A stretch of DNA of 53,551 bases from Bacillus kwashiorkori (lineage in GTDB: Bacteria; Bacillota; Bacilli; Bacillales; Caldibacillaceae), in NCBI RefSeq assembly GCF_001375515.1, contig NZ_CTDX01000003.1, positions 1 through 53,551 on the forward strand, given 5' to 3'. The translations under genes and the position numbers were made by a program. Of the stretch, positions 1-8,838 are shown one piece after another. Under the pieces are notes generated by a model. That model saw only the letters and a list, made by a program, of their open reading frames with translations, did no database searches and had not been told where the DNA came from. Numbering within the stretch: the stretch's first letter is position 1; every line of letters starts with the position of its first letter.

Positions 1-21
1 AATTCATTCTCAACTGAATAT

Positions 22-139
<118 letters not shown>

Positions 140-142
140 AAA

Positions 143-421
143 TCAAAAAACAGTCAGCGATGGCTGTTTTTTTGTTATATAAACTAAAAAAGGATTTTTG
201 TAATTTTGATTGCATTTAACTTTTGAAATCCTTTCACTAACTTTTACTTCAATCACTAATTCCTCTAATCCCCGCTTTTGGCTGCAAATTCTTGTGACCA
301 ATAGGATAACAATATAAGTATTGAATCTGTTTCTTTGATTAAAACAATTTTCTAGTTTAAAGTTCTTACCACTTAACCTAATTACAAATGGTTTGCCCTT
401 AACAATTTCGTTAATGACGTA
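143..421 (-). other. Stop-free 92-codon frame without a start, possible gene remnant
   Basis: The intergenic stretch between 5S and csfB has no intact gene. On the minus strand one frame stays open from just after a TAG at 422-424 to a TGA at 143-145, despite the high AT content. It has no ATG and no obvious ribosome binding site, and it runs into the 5S terminator. The conceptual peptide (for example EELVIEVKVSERISKVK) looks protein-like, but I do not recognise it. It may be a decayed gene end or chance. Confidence 0.2.
149..174 (+). terminator. rRNA operon terminator after 5S
   Basis: AACAGTCA and TGGCTGTT form an 8-bp stem with a GCGA loop, followed by a run of seven T. It ends the left rRNA operon. 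Confidence 0.85.
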
Positions 422-513
422 CTACTTTCGATTTCTACCTCATTAAAATGGTGTCATTAGTCACCGAAAATACAGTACCCCATATAATAAAAATATGGAT
501 ACTTAATAAATTA

Positions 514-543
514 GTATATTCCTATCCTTTATTGGTAATAATA
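514..543 (+). promoter_or_regulatory. Sigma-F promoter of csfB
   Basis: GTATA (514-518) fits the sigma-F -35 consensus GYWTA and GGTAATAATA (534-543) fits the -10 consensus GGNRANAMTR at every specified position. The spacer is exactly 15 nt. The start of transcription would fall about 20 nt before the csfB start codon. csfB is a known sigma-F gene in B. subtilis. Confidence 0.85.
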
Positions 544-570
544 AAGGTTGGGAGAGGGGGTAGCTATATA

Positions 571-759
571 ATGAAGGTGGACAATAAATATTTTTGTATA
601 ATTTGTGAGGGAGAAAAAAATATTGGATATCATTTATACCATTCATTTATTTGCTCGGATTGTGAGAAGGCGATGATTAATACAGACGTAAGCGACCCAA
701 GTTATCAATATTATTTAAAGCAACTGAAAAAGATTTATGCTCCAAAGATAACTATTTAA
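571..759 (+). CDS. csfB: Anti-sigma factor CsfB (Gin)
   Basis: This is a 62-residue zinc-binding anti-sigma factor. In B. subtilis, Gin is made in the forespore under sigma-F and holds sigma-G (and sigma-E) inactive until engulfment is complete. The zinc knuckle is visible as CIIC near residues 9-12 and CSDC near 29-32, within the family signature of a Cys pair, HLY, and a second Cys pair, followed by SDPSYQYYLKQLK. A longer open frame begins at 448. The ATG at 571 is preferred because it has a purine-rich Shine-Dalgarno (GGGAGAGGGGG) and gives the family length. The position between an rRNA operon and tmk matches B. subtilis, but xpaC, yaaN and yaaO, which follow there, are missing here. Confidence 0.93.
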   Translation: MKVDNKYFCIICEGEKNIGYHLYHSFICSDCEKAMINTDVSDPSYQYYLKQLKKIYAPKITI

Positions 760-833
760 AATAACATTAGTTTTCTTTCATAATAGGTTATAATGGTAGT
801 AGTCTAGCTATAGTTTTGTTTGGAGGATAAAGC

Positions 834-1457
834 ATGAAGAGTTTATTTATTGTATTTGAAGGAATTGATGGTTCAGGTACTTCAACACAGGCAGCACAAT
901 TACAAAAGTATTTTCTGCGAACTGGTATTGATGCAGTACTGACAGAAGAACCTTCGAATGGACCAATTGGTCATATGATAAGAGAAGCATTAAAGAAGCG
1001 AGTATTATTTACAAATAATAGACGTCACTTTGATCAGCAGTTAGCATTTTTATTTGCAGCAGACCGTCATGATCATCTGTATAATGAAATAGATGGGGTT
1101 TTTAAATTATTAGAGGAAGGTAAACACGTGATATCTACTAGGTACTATTTTTCATCATTAGCCTATCAAGCAGATGAGGGCCATGATTTAGTATATGATT
1201 TAAACAAACGATTTCCAAAACCTGATATTGTTATATATATTGATAATCCAGTAGAAACTTCACTAGAAAGGTTACAACATCGAACAATTAAGGATGTATA
1301 TGAAAATAAAGAGAAGTTATTTAAAGTAAAACAAAAGTACAAGCAAATATTTAATGAATATGATGGAAATTTATTTATCGTTGAAGGAAATCAAACGTTA
1401 GAAGAAATTCATGATCAAATTTGTAAATATATTAATGCACAATTAAATATTCATTAG
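834..1457 (+). CDS. tmk: Thymidylate kinase-like protein with altered P-loop
   Basis: This 207-residue protein belongs to the thymidylate kinase family, which phosphorylates dTMP to dTDP for DNA synthesis. FIVFEGIDGSGTSTQ (residues 5-19) marks the P-loop, EEPSNGPIG the substrate segment, and TRYYFSSLAYQ (102-112) the DR-motif region. Two usual residues differ. The Walker A lysine is Thr16, and the aspartate of the DRY motif is Thr102. The gene sits in the B. subtilis tmk position, but a 460-nt gap instead of a short spacer separates it from darA. The start ATG has a good GGAGG site (TTTGGAGGATAAAGC). It could be a functional lysine-less variant, a non-orthologous replacement, or a paralogue with another nucleotide substrate; a canonical tmk could lie elsewhere. 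The family call is firm, the activity less so. Confidence 0.82.
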   Translation: MKSLFIVFEGIDGSGTSTQAAQLQKYFLRTGIDAVLTEEPSNGPIGHMIREALKKRVLFTNNRRHFDQQLAFLFAADRHDHLYNEIDGVFKLLEEGKHVISTRYYFSSLAYQADEGHDLVYDLNKRFPKPDIVIYIDNPVETSLERLQHRTIKDVYENKEKLFKVKQKYKQIFNEYDGNLFIVEGNQTLEEIHDQICKYINAQLNIH

Positions 1458-1470
1458 TCATAAATTAAAG

Positions 1471-1506
1471 AAGGTCCGAACGAGTAGGAATTTTTGTTCG
1501 GTCCTT
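1471..1506 (+). terminator. Putative terminator after tmk
   Basis: AAGGTCCGAAC and GTTCGGTCCTT form an 11-bp stem with one T-T mismatch. The following T-run is weak (ATTTATATA), so termination efficiency is uncertain. Confidence 0.5.
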
Positions 1507-2247
<741 letters not shown>

Positions 2248-2254
2248 TATTTAA

Positions 2255-2285
2255 GCAATCGGGTATCCGGTTGCTTTCCTTTTAC
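2255..2285 (+). terminator. Terminator after darA
   Basis: GCAATCGG and CCGGTTGC form an 8-bp stem (one G-U) around GTAT, followed by TTTCCTTTT. Confidence 0.7.
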
Positions 2286-2348
2286 AATTTATTATTTTAT
2301 ATTAAAATTTAATAAACTGTTAATGTTTGTGTAGTGGAGGAATAGTGA

Positions 2349-2786
2349 ATGAAAGTAAATCGGGATTTTCGATTACCCCCAAAGCAGCTAACTCCGGAAA
2401 ATATAGTTAAACAAAATAATATAAAATTCAGTGATATTGTCCAAAATCAGTCAGAAAAACTTCAATTAGGACAAATACAAGCCATACTAACAGAGATAGA
2501 AAAGGCTGGGGATCGACTGGCTAAATCTCGAAATTTCAACGACTTAGTTAAATATAAAAATTTAATAAAAGGCTTTATAAAGGAAATTGTTGATAATGGG
2601 CTACAATTAAAAAGTTCCAATAGTTGGAATGAATTTGGGCAAAATCGTATTTTAAAAATAGTTAACCAGATTGATGATAAGCTTATTCAAATGACAGATG
2701 AGCTTTTAGTAGATGAGGCAGATAATATTAGGATTTTAAGTTTGTTAGGTGAAATAAAAGGCTTATTAATTAACCTATATTCTTAA
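2349..2786 (+). CDS. yaaR: YaaR family protein (DUF327)
   Basis: This 145-residue, mostly helical, soluble protein matches the YaaR/DUF327 family in length, position and sequence (FNDLVKYKNLIKGFIKEIVDNG in the middle; KLIQMTDELLVDEADNIRIL near the end). No enzyme motif, signal peptide or membrane segment is present, and its function is unknown. The start ATG follows GTGGAGGAA. It precedes holB by 30 nt and is probably cotranscribed with holB, ricT, yabA and following genes, the order seen in other Bacillaceae. Confidence 0.9.
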   Translation: MKVNRDFRLPPKQLTPENIVKQNNIKFSDIVQNQSEKLQLGQIQAILTEIEKAGDRLAKSRNFNDLVKYKNLIKGFIKEIVDNGLQLKSSNSWNEFGQNRILKIVNQIDDKLIQMTDELLVDEADNIRILSLLGEIKGLLINLYS

Positions 2787-2816
2787 TTGGAATTTGGATG
2801 AAATTTGGTGAAATAG

Positions 2817-3830
2817 ATGGTATTGAATGAAGGAAATCAATTAATGGAAATGCAACCCGTCATAATGAAAATATTAACACAAGCAGTTGAGAAAAACAGG
2901 GTAGCACACGCCTACTTATTTGAGGGAAAAAAAGGAACTGGCAAAAAAGAAGTTGGACTGTACTTTGCTAAAATGTTATTCTGTGAGTCATTAATACATG
3001 GTCATATACCTTGTGAACAATGTATTCAATGTAAAAGAATTAATCACGGTAATCATCCCGACATTCATATTATGGAACCAGAAGGGTTAAGTATAAAGAT
3101 TGAACAGATCCGTAGTTTACAACAGGAATTTGCAAAAAAAGGTGTAGAGTCAAGTAAAAAATTTTATATGATTGTTCACGCGGATAAAATGACACGCAGT
3201 GCTGCAAACAGCCTATTAAAGTTTTTAGAGGAACCGGCAGCTAATACAACCGCTATCCTTCTGACTGAAAATATTGGCCAAATATTACCAACCATTCTTT
3301 CAAGATGTCAACAACTCTCTTTTCAGCCATTACAAACGAAAGAACTTATTCATAATTTGCAAATAAATGGTATTGAGGGAGACCGCGCTAGGTTGCTCGC
3401 AAATATGACAAATAATGTAGAAGATGCACTACAATTAAATGAAGATGAATGGCTTTTACAAGGGATAAAATTAGTGCTAAAATTATATGAAGCGTTATCA
3501 AGTAATAATTTAATGGATACATTATTATTTTTACAAAATGAGTGGTTAGCCCATTTCAAAGATAGAAAACAGGTCGAAATGGGTTTAGATATGCTACTAT
3601 TTATATATAGAGATATTTTATATACACAACTTGAAAATGATGACGAATTAATATTTGTTAGTCAAAAGTCGGTTTATGAGTCATACGGATTGAAGGTTAC
3701 AAAAAATGAATTATTTAATAACATGATGACTATATTTGAAGCAAAAAAACGACTAGAGGCAAATGTTAATAGTTCACTTTTAATGGAACAGCTTATTATT
3801 AAGCTGCAGGAGGGGTTATCCTTTGTATAA
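2817..3830 (+). CDS. holB: DNA polymerase III delta' subunit
   Basis: This 337-residue clamp-loader subunit works with DnaX and HolA to load the beta clamp at primer ends. AHAYLFEGKKGTGKKE (about residues 31-46) is the P-loop region. A four-cysteine zinc module follows (CESL, CEQC, CKR, residues ~58-76). SRCQQLSFQPL is the SRC sensor motif common in delta'. The length fits the Bacillus family. The ATG at 2817 gives an N-terminus that aligns with B. subtilis HolB; an internal ATG nine codons later would also be possible. The end overlaps ricT by 8 nt, indicating translational coupling. Confidence 0.95.
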   Translation: MVLNEGNQLMEMQPVIMKILTQAVEKNRVAHAYLFEGKKGTGKKEVGLYFAKMLFCESLIHGHIPCEQCIQCKRINHGNHPDIHIMEPEGLSIKIEQIRSLQQEFAKKGVESSKKFYMIVHADKMTRSAANSLLKFLEEPAANTTAILLTENIGQILPTILSRCQQLSFQPLQTKELIHNLQINGIEGDRARLLANMTNNVEDALQLNEDEWLLQGIKLVLKLYEALSSNNLMDTLLFLQNEWLAHFKDRKQVEMGLDMLLFIYRDILYTQLENDDELIFVSQKSVYESYGLKVTKNELFNNMMTIFEAKKRLEANVNSSLLMEQLIIKLQEGLSFV

Positions 3831-4653
3831 TGTAGTTGGTGTCCGCTTTAAAAAGGCGGGTAAAATATATTATTTTGATCCTAATGATCTTCATATAGAA
3901 AAAAATAGCTTCGTCATTGTGGAAACAATTAGAGGTATAGAATTTGGAAAGGTAGTTATCGTAAATAAACAAGTCGATGAAGAGGATATTGTATTGCCTC
4001 TAAAGAAAGTTCTCCGTTTAGCAGATGAAAAGGATCGTTTAGTTGTCGATGAAAATAAAGCTGCTGCTAAAGAAGCGTACGATATTTGTATGGCTAAAAT
4101 AGTTGAACATCAACTAGATATGAAACTTGTAGACGTAGAATATACTTTTGACCGCAATAAAGTTATTTTTTATTTCACAGCAGATGGAAGAGTGGACTTT
4201 CGTGAACTTGTCAAAGATTTGGCGGCAATTTTTAAAACGAGAATCGAGTTGCGCCAAATTGGTGTAAGAGATGAAGCTAAGATGCTCGGGGGAATTGGTC
4301 CTTGTGGCAGATTATTATGTTGTTCGACATTTTTAGGTGATTTTGACCCAGTATCAATCAAAATGGCAAAAGACCAAAATCTATCGTTAAACCCAACGAA
4401 AATATCGGGTTTGTGTGGTAGACTGATGTGTTGTTTGAAGTATGAAAATGATGAATATGAAAATGCAAAAGCATTATTACCAGATTTAGATGATGTTATT
4501 GAAACATCTCACGGTACCGGAAAAGTTGTCGGGTTGAACTTACTTGAAAAAATTATTCAAGTTGAATTAATAGAACAACAAAAGGTAATTGAATATACGA
4601 TAGATGAAATTATAGAAGAAGGTGTTATTCCGACGGTTCAAGGCGCTGATTAA
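3823..4653 (+). CDS. ricT: Regulatory iron-sulfur complex subunit RicT (YaaT)
   Basis: This 276-residue PSP1-domain protein is, in B. subtilis, part of the RicA-RicF-RicT (Y) complex that binds iron-sulfur clusters, promotes RNase Y-dependent mRNA maturation and helps Spo0A activation. The conserved cysteines are visible in GGIGPCGRLLCCSTF (about residues 160-174) and SGLCGRLMCCLKYENDEYE (about 195-213). Translation starts at TTG 3823, preceded by GCAGGAGGGG at good spacing, and overlaps holB. It lies 14 nt before yabA in the same operon. Confidence 0.95.
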   Translation: MYNVVGVRFKKAGKIYYFDPNDLHIEKNSFVIVETIRGIEFGKVVIVNKQVDEEDIVLPLKKVLRLADEKDRLVVDENKAAAKEAYDICMAKIVEHQLDMKLVDVEYTFDRNKVIFYFTADGRVDFRELVKDLAAIFKTRIELRQIGVRDEAKMLGGIGPCGRLLCCSTFLGDFDPVSIKMAKDQNLSLNPTKISGLCGRLMCCLKYENDEYENAKALLPDLDDVIETSHGTGKVVGLNLLEKIIQVELIEQQKVIEYTIDEIIEEGVIPTVQGAD

Positions 4654-4666
4654 TGAGGTGGAATAA

Positions 4667-5020
4667 ATGGATAAAAAGGACTTATTTGATACGGTTAGCA
4701 CAATGCAGCAACAAGTCGGTCAGTTATATAAACAACTAGGTGAAATTAAACAAAAGTTGGCAGAGGTTATAGAAGAGAATCATGCATTAAAGCTGGAAAA
4801 CGACCATTTAAGGAAACATATGGATGATAACGGAAGAAAATCGAACAAAACAACGAAGAATAAAGATTTAAAAAAGGCTGAATTAGACATCGGGGAAGGT
4901 TACGATAATCTTGCCAGATTATATCATGAAGGGTTTCATATTTGTAATTTACAATTTGGTAGCCTAAGAAAAGAAGGAGATTGCATGTTTTGCTTGTCCT
5001 TCTTGAATAAAAACAAATAA
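4667..5020 (+). CDS. yabA: Replication initiation control protein YabA
   Basis: This 117-residue negative regulator of replication initiation binds DnaA and the DnaN clamp in B. subtilis. The N-terminal half (residues ~5-55) is a leucine-zipper-like coiled coil used for tetramerisation. A charged linker follows. The C-terminal part [12 protein letters not shown]...CMFCLSF contains the His and three Cys that bind zinc. Length is close to the 119 residues of the B. subtilis protein. The ATG follows GAGGTGG. It is the last gene before the inverted repeat at 5025-5138. Confidence 0.95.
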   Translation: MDKKDLFDTVSTMQQQVGQLYKQLGEIKQKLAEVIEENHALKLENDHLRKHMDDNGRKSNKTTKNKDLKKAELDIGEGYDNLARLYHEGFHICNLQFGSLRKEGDCMFCLSFLNKNK

Positions 5021-5024
5021 TATG

Positions 5025-5138
5025 AGGGGCTGTCCGTTAACGAGACCTAGAAGACGCCTTAAGTACATAAGAATAGATTAGAAAATTAATCTATAATTTG
5101 TATTTAGGATTGAACTAGGCATTTTTCGGACAGCCCTT
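5025..5138. repeat. MITE-like imperfect inverted repeat or long hairpin
   Basis: GGGCTGTCCG (5027-5036) is perfectly inverted as CGGACAGCCC (5127-5136). Inside it CCTAG/CTAGG (5045-5049, 5115-5119) and AGATTA/TAATCT (5074-5091) are also inverted, so the whole ~113-bp unit can fold on itself. TATG occurs directly outside each end (5021-5024, 5140-5143). This suggests a miniature transposable element with a 4-bp target duplication. The right arm followed by TTTT could also serve as a transcription terminator after yabA. Confidence 0.5.
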
Positions 5139-5166
5139 TTATGTAGTGAAATTTCGGAGGAAAAAA

Positions 5167-5910
5167 ATGGTGCAATTAAAAGAAGATGAAAGATTGGATT
5201 ATTTGTTGGCTGAAAATTTAAGGATTATTCAAAGCCCATCAGTTTTTGCTTTTTCACTCGATGCAGTACTATTGGCAAAATTTACATATGTACCGATTCA
5301 AAAAGGGAAAATTATAGATTTGTGCACTGGAAATGCGATAGTACCTCTTTTATTAAGTACAAGGTCGAAAGCAAAAATCTTTGGTGTTGAAATTCAAGAG
5401 AGATTATATGATATGGGTAAAAGAAGTATTGAGTATAACGAATTGCAAGAGCAAATTGAACTTGTGCACGGAGATGTAAAAGAAATGCCGAAGTTCATGG
5501 GGTATCAAAAATTTGATGTTGTGACATGTAACCCGCCATATTTCCCAGTTACAGATAGAGGAATCATTAATGAGAAACAGCCATTTGCTATTGCCCGTCA
5601 TGAATTATATTTAACATTAGAGGAGGCAATTCAAGTAAGTGGTCAGTTAGTTAAACCAGGAGGGAAAGTAACCTTTGTACATCGCCCTGGTCGTTTATTA
5701 GATATTATAACTTCGATGCGACTTAATAATATTGAACCGAAGCGATTACGTTTTGTTTATCCGAAAAAGGATAAAGATGCTAATACAATATTGGTTGAAG
5801 GGATGAAAGATGGCAAAAAAGATTTAAAAATTGAACCACCATTATTTGTTTATGATGAAAATAATCAATACACTACAGAAGTGAAGGAAATATTATATGG
5901 AGGAAAATAA
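5167..5910 (+). CDS. trmN6: tRNA1(Val) adenine-37 N6-methyltransferase
   Basis: This 247-residue SAM-dependent methyltransferase is equivalent to B. subtilis YabB. Motif I is [16 protein letters not shown] (about residues 47-62), the acidic motif follows at IFGVEIQE, and the N6-adenine catalytic motif NPPY sits near residue 124 in [10 protein letters not shown] frame extension reaches 5146, but the ATG at 5167 has the Shine-Dalgarno CGGAGG and gives the family length. The 3' end overlaps yazA by 14 nt, so the two genes are translationally coupled, followed by rsmI, another RNA methyltransferase. Confidence 0.92.
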   Translation: MVQLKEDERLDYLLAENLRIIQSPSVFAFSLDAVLLAKFTYVPIQKGKIIDLCTGNAIVPLLLSTRSKAKIFGVEIQERLYDMGKRSIEYNELQEQIELVHGDVKEMPKFMGYQKFDVVTCNPPYFPVTDRGIINEKQPFAIARHELYLTLEEAIQVSGQLVKPGGKVTFVHRPGRLLDIITSMRLNNIEPKRLRFVYPKKDKDANTILVEGMKDGKKDLKIEPPLFVYDENNQYTTEVKEILYGGK

Positions 5911-6160
5911 ATATTATTTCTATGTACTGGAGTGTGCAGACGGCACCTTTTATGGAGGCTATACGGTGGATATACAAAAAAGGTTAGAAGCACATAATAA
6001 CGGGAAGGGCGCAAAATACACCCGCAGTAAAACTCCAGTAAAGTTAATCTACAGTGAGGTTTTCCCGACAAAAAGTGAAGCGATGCGTGCGGAGTATCAA
6101 TTTAAACAATTAACGAGAAAGAAAAAAGAGCAGTTTTTAATAAAGGAGCTTGAACAGTGA
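5897..6160 (+). CDS. yazA: GIY-YIG domain protein YazA
   Basis: This 87-residue single-domain protein has the GIY-YIG nuclease fold. The signature is [17 protein letters not shown] (residues ~6-22), followed by a conserved Arg (KRLEAHN), [11 protein letters not shown], and a Glu in [14 protein letters not shown]. The family (UPF0213, YhbQ/YazA) is small, soluble and of uncertain function, possibly a structure-specific nuclease. The start lies within the trmN6 end, and the stop overlaps the GTG start of rsmI by 4 nt. Confidence 0.92.
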   Translation: MEENKYYFYVLECADGTFYGGYTVDIQKRLEAHNNGKGAKYTRSKTPVKLIYSEVFPTKSEAMRAEYQFKQLTRKKKEQFLIKELEQ

Positions 6161-7026
6161 AAAGCCAAAAAAGTTTTCAAACTACTACAGGGATACTATA
6201 TATTGTACCTACCCCTATCGGTAACTTAGAAGATATGACATTTCGGGCAATTAAAGTATTACAAGAGGCAGATTTAATTGCAGCCGAAGACACACGGAAT
6301 ACTCGGAAGTTATTAACCCATTTTCAAATTTCCACTTCCATGATTAGTTATCATGAACATAATAAACAAGTGAGCGGCAAAAATATTATAGACCATTTGC
6401 TTAATAATAAAATCATTGCACTTGTGAGTGATGCAGGAATGCCTGGAATATCTGATCCAGGTTATGAATTGGTAGAGGAGGCAATAAATAACAATATCCC
6501 AGTTATCTCCTTACCAGGAGCAAATGCTGCTTTAACGGCGCTAACGGCATCAGGAATAGTTCCTCAACCCTTTTCCTTTTACGGTTTTTTACCGAGAAAG
6601 AAAAAGGAGCGGGAAAAAGAGCTGGAATTTCTGAAAAATAAGCCGGAAACGATTATTTTTTATGAAGCACCACATCGTTTAAAAGAGACAATAACAAGTA
6701 TATACGATAGTTTTGGAAACCGGAAAATAGTACTTGCTAGAGAGTTGACAAAAAAGCATGAGGAATATATTAGAGGGGATTTAAAAGAGATAGTAACTTG
6801 GCTGGAAGAAGCGGAAATTCGCGGTGAGTTTTGCTTGATTGTTGAGGGGTGTAAAGAAAATATTGCTGATAGTGAAGCTTTGTGGTGGCATACACTAACT
6901 ATTAATGAACATGTGGAGTATTATATAGAAAAAGGTCTTTCTTCTAAAGAGGCGATAAAACAAACGGCTCATGACCGTAATATTGGAAAAAGAGAAGTGT
7001 ATCAAAGCTATCATGTAAAAGAGTAA
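6157..7026 (+). CDS. rsmI: 16S rRNA 2'-O-methyltransferase RsmI
   Basis: This 289-residue tetrapyrrole-methylase-fold enzyme methylates the ribose of C1402 in 16S rRNA. The N-terminus has [16 protein letters not shown] (residues ~15-30) and [27 protein letters not shown] and [17 protein letters not shown] are the other family blocks. It starts at GTG 6157, which overlaps the yazA stop, with AAAGGAGC upstream. It is the last gene of the ricT-rsmI cluster and is followed by an intrinsic terminator that abuts the stop codon. Confidence 0.96.
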   Translation: MKSQKSFQTTTGILYIVPTPIGNLEDMTFRAIKVLQEADLIAAEDTRNTRKLLTHFQISTSMISYHEHNKQVSGKNIIDHLLNNKIIALVSDAGMPGISDPGYELVEEAINNNIPVISLPGANAALTALTASGIVPQPFSFYGFLPRKKKEREKELEFLKNKPETIIFYEAPHRLKETITSIYDSFGNRKIVLARELTKKHEEYIRGDLKEIVTWLEEAEIRGEFCLIVEGCKENIADSEALWWHTLTINEHVEYYIEKGLSSKEAIKQTAHDRNIGKREVYQSYHVKE

Positions 7027-7056
7027 ACCGTGGAATATGATCACTCCATGGTTTTT
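7026..7056 (+). terminator. Terminator after rsmI
   Basis: AACCGTGGA and TCCATGGTT form a 9-bp stem (one G-U) followed by TTTTTT. Confidence 0.85.
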
Positions 7057-7062
7057 TACATA

Positions 7063-7091
7063 TAAAAAGGGCAACGTATTTGCGCTGCCCT
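7063..7091 (-). terminator. Terminator after abrB
   Basis: Read on the minus strand, AGGGCA and TGCCCT, with an additional inner CG/CG pair, form a hairpin followed by TTTTTATA. It faces the rsmI terminator. Confidence 0.75.
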
Positions 7092-7105
7092 AAATTTTAC
7101 ATGCA

Positions 7106-7393
7106 TTATACTTCTTCAATTTGAAATGCCTTTTTTATTTCGCCGATTAAAATTTCTGCACCTTCACGGCTCAAAATTAGTCTACCATTACCGACAACTA
7201 AATTATCGTCAGAAACATCACCTGTAATGAGACAAGTCATATTCGGCTTATATTTCTTTAAAATAATTTTATCGTCATCGACGTAAATTTCTAAAGCATC
7301 CTTTTCCTCAATACCAAGTGTTCTCCGTAATTCAATTGGAATAACGACCCGACCTAATTCATCAACCTTCCTTACGATTCCCGTGGATTTCAT
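7106..7393 (-). CDS. abrB: Transition-state regulator AbrB
   Basis: This 95-residue DNA-binding protein represses many post-exponential genes during growth. The N-terminal swapped-hairpin domain is unmistakable (STGIVRKVDELGRVVIPIEL) and the C-terminal multimerisation region follows (KYKPNMTCLITGDVSDDNLV). Cys near residue 54 is the conserved one. The frame opens at 7411, but that ATG lies inside the Shine-Dalgarno GAGAGGGG; the start at 7393 matches B. subtilis. An ISL3-type element is inserted 37-nt upstream, between this start and the likely promoter near 8973-9001, so expression is probably altered. Confidence 0.96.
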   Translation of the reverse strand: MKSTGIVRKVDELGRVVIPIELRRTLGIEEKDALEIYVDDDKIILKKYKPNMTCLITGDVSDDNLVVGNGRLILSREGAEILIGEIKKAFQIEEV

Positions 7394-7421
7394 TTTAATT
7401 TCCCCTCTCAAATAATGGATA

Positions 7422-7429
7422 TTTTTATC
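7422..7429. repeat. Left target-site duplication of the IS
   Basis: TTTTTATC occurs immediately outside the left IS end and again at 8930-8937 outside the right end. An 8-bp direct repeat is the length expected for ISL3-family insertion. Confidence 0.9.
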
Positions 7430-7489
7430 GGCTCTTCGCTATTTAGTGTGGGTATAAAAGAATCTCGGACCATAATAAGTGGTAAGCCT

Positions 7490-7591
7490 CCTTCTCAACT
7501 TTTGATAGTTTTCCATTTTACGGGGAGGCTGTCAAGGAAAGCACTTGACAACCTCCCCGTAAAATGGAGCTGGGTCTGTAAGTTGAGAAGG
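7490..7591. repeat. Nested long hairpin inside the IS, after the transposase
   Basis: Inner arms 7513-7536 and 7544-7567 are 24 nt with one mismatch (C/A site, a possible G-U) and a 7-nt loop. Outer arms CCTTCTCAACTT (7490-7501) and AAGTTGAGAAGG (7580-7591) are perfectly inverted. The structure begins 3 nt past the transposase stop. It could stop transposase transcripts before abrB, although no T-run follows. Confidence 0.85.
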
Positions 7592-7593
7592 AC

Positions 7594-8838
7594 CTACCCT
7601 AGCTTATGTGGTTCTACACTAATCAATAACTTATTAGCTGTTGCGTAGATCATCGCAATAAAGTTCTTTGTGGTTCTGTAGCCCCTAGCTTTTCTCTTTG
7701 CAGCTTGAACTAGACTATTGATACCTTCGAGTAGACCATTAGTCATTTTTGAAACGAACCATCTTAATATCCCTTGTTCGTGTTTCTTTAATGTTTGGGC
7801 AACCTTTATTATTGGTTCTAACTGAGAACGGGTGGCCCATTGGTACCACTCATTAAAATGAAGGGTGGCAAAGCGTTCAGTTTTGGTCCACATTTCTTGA
7901 AGCGAAAGCTTCAATCTATAAGCTCTAGCTGTTTTTAAATTGGTATCCTTTAATTTTAGGATCTTTTCCTGTTGTTCGGTGTTTAGATTTTTATGGTTTT
8001 TTAACCATAAATAACGTGTCTTTTTAAGGCCTGGTTGTTCAATTTGCTCATTGCGTCGTACCTGATCTAGCGCCTCATTCATAAGTTTCATGACATGAAA
8101 TTTATCAAAGGTTATGTGTGCTTCTGGAAATTCTGTTTCGACACCCTTTTTGAATGCTGGGGACATATCACTACAGACTTCTTTAATGTTATTAGGCTCA
8201 ACATTATGATCCTTTAAGAAGGAAGAAAATTTTTTAAGAACATTCGCGTCTTTTCCTTCTGTAGCGAATAAAACAAGCTTTGTATCCATATCTACAAACA
8301 GAGTGACATATTCATGTCCTCGCCGGCTAGATGTCTCATCAATGGCTATTCGCTTAACATTGGAAAAGTCCAATTCTTTCATGGCTTTATCAACATAATA
8401 ATGAAAGACACGCCACAACCTAGTATCATGTTCACCTACTTTTCGGGCCACTGTAGCAACGGGCATTTCTTTCATTAATTGCATTAATTCAGATTCAAAA
8501 AACCATGTAAACCCAGCACCAGGGCGAGACCATTCTACATGAATGGTACGAATCTTATTACAAAGATTACATTTTGTTCGAGGCAATCTTGCGTGTAAGA
8601 TGGTTTGATACTGCCAGAAATTAAGGTGCCTCCACGTACGATCATCATTTACTATGTCATGAACTTTTGCCTGAGGATGACCACAATGAGTGCATACAAA
8701 TTCAGAACCACGTCTAAAATCTAAATAAATATCAAGAATATAATCATTTTGGTTCAATTCGTAATCAATAACATACCATGGATCTTCAATACCTAATGCC
8801 TTTTGGAACACACTATATTCTTGGTTAAAATCTCTCAT
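7594..8838 (-). CDS. ISL3 family transposase
   Basis: This DDE-type transposase has 414 residues from the chosen start. An N-terminal zinc ribbon is seen as CTHC and CNLC (about 45 residues apart). A helix-turn-helix region follows (ATVARKVGEHDTRLWRVF). The catalytic residues appear as D in RIAIDETSSRRGHEYVTL, D in VCSDMSPAFKKG, and E in NGLLEGINSLVQAAKRKARGYR. An ATG at 8880 adds 14 residues but has a weak ribosome site. The ATG at 8838 is preceded by GAGGTGG with 6-nt spacing and is preferred. The gene is uninterrupted, so it may be active. It is probably now transcribed from the displaced abrB promoter. Confidence 0.93.
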   Translation of the reverse strand: MRDFNQEYSVFQKALGIEDPWYVIDYELNQNDYILDIYLDFRRGSEFVCTHCGHPQAKVHDIVNDDRTWRHLNFWQYQTILHARLPRTKCNLCNKIRTIHVEWSRPGAGFTWFFESELMQLMKEMPVATVARKVGEHDTRLWRVFHYYVDKAMKELDFSNVKRIAIDETSSRRGHEYVTLFVDMDTKLVLFATEGKDANVLKKFSSFLKDHNVEPNNIKEVCSDMSPAFKKGVETEFPEAHITFDKFHVMKLMNEALDQVRRNEQIEQPGLKKTRYLWLKNHKNLNTEQQEKILKLKDTNLKTARAYRLKLSLQEMWTKTERFATLHFNEWYQWATRSQLEPIIKVAQTLKKHEQGILRWFVSKMTNGLLEGINSLVQAAKRKARGYRTTKNFIAMIYATANKLLISVEPHKLG

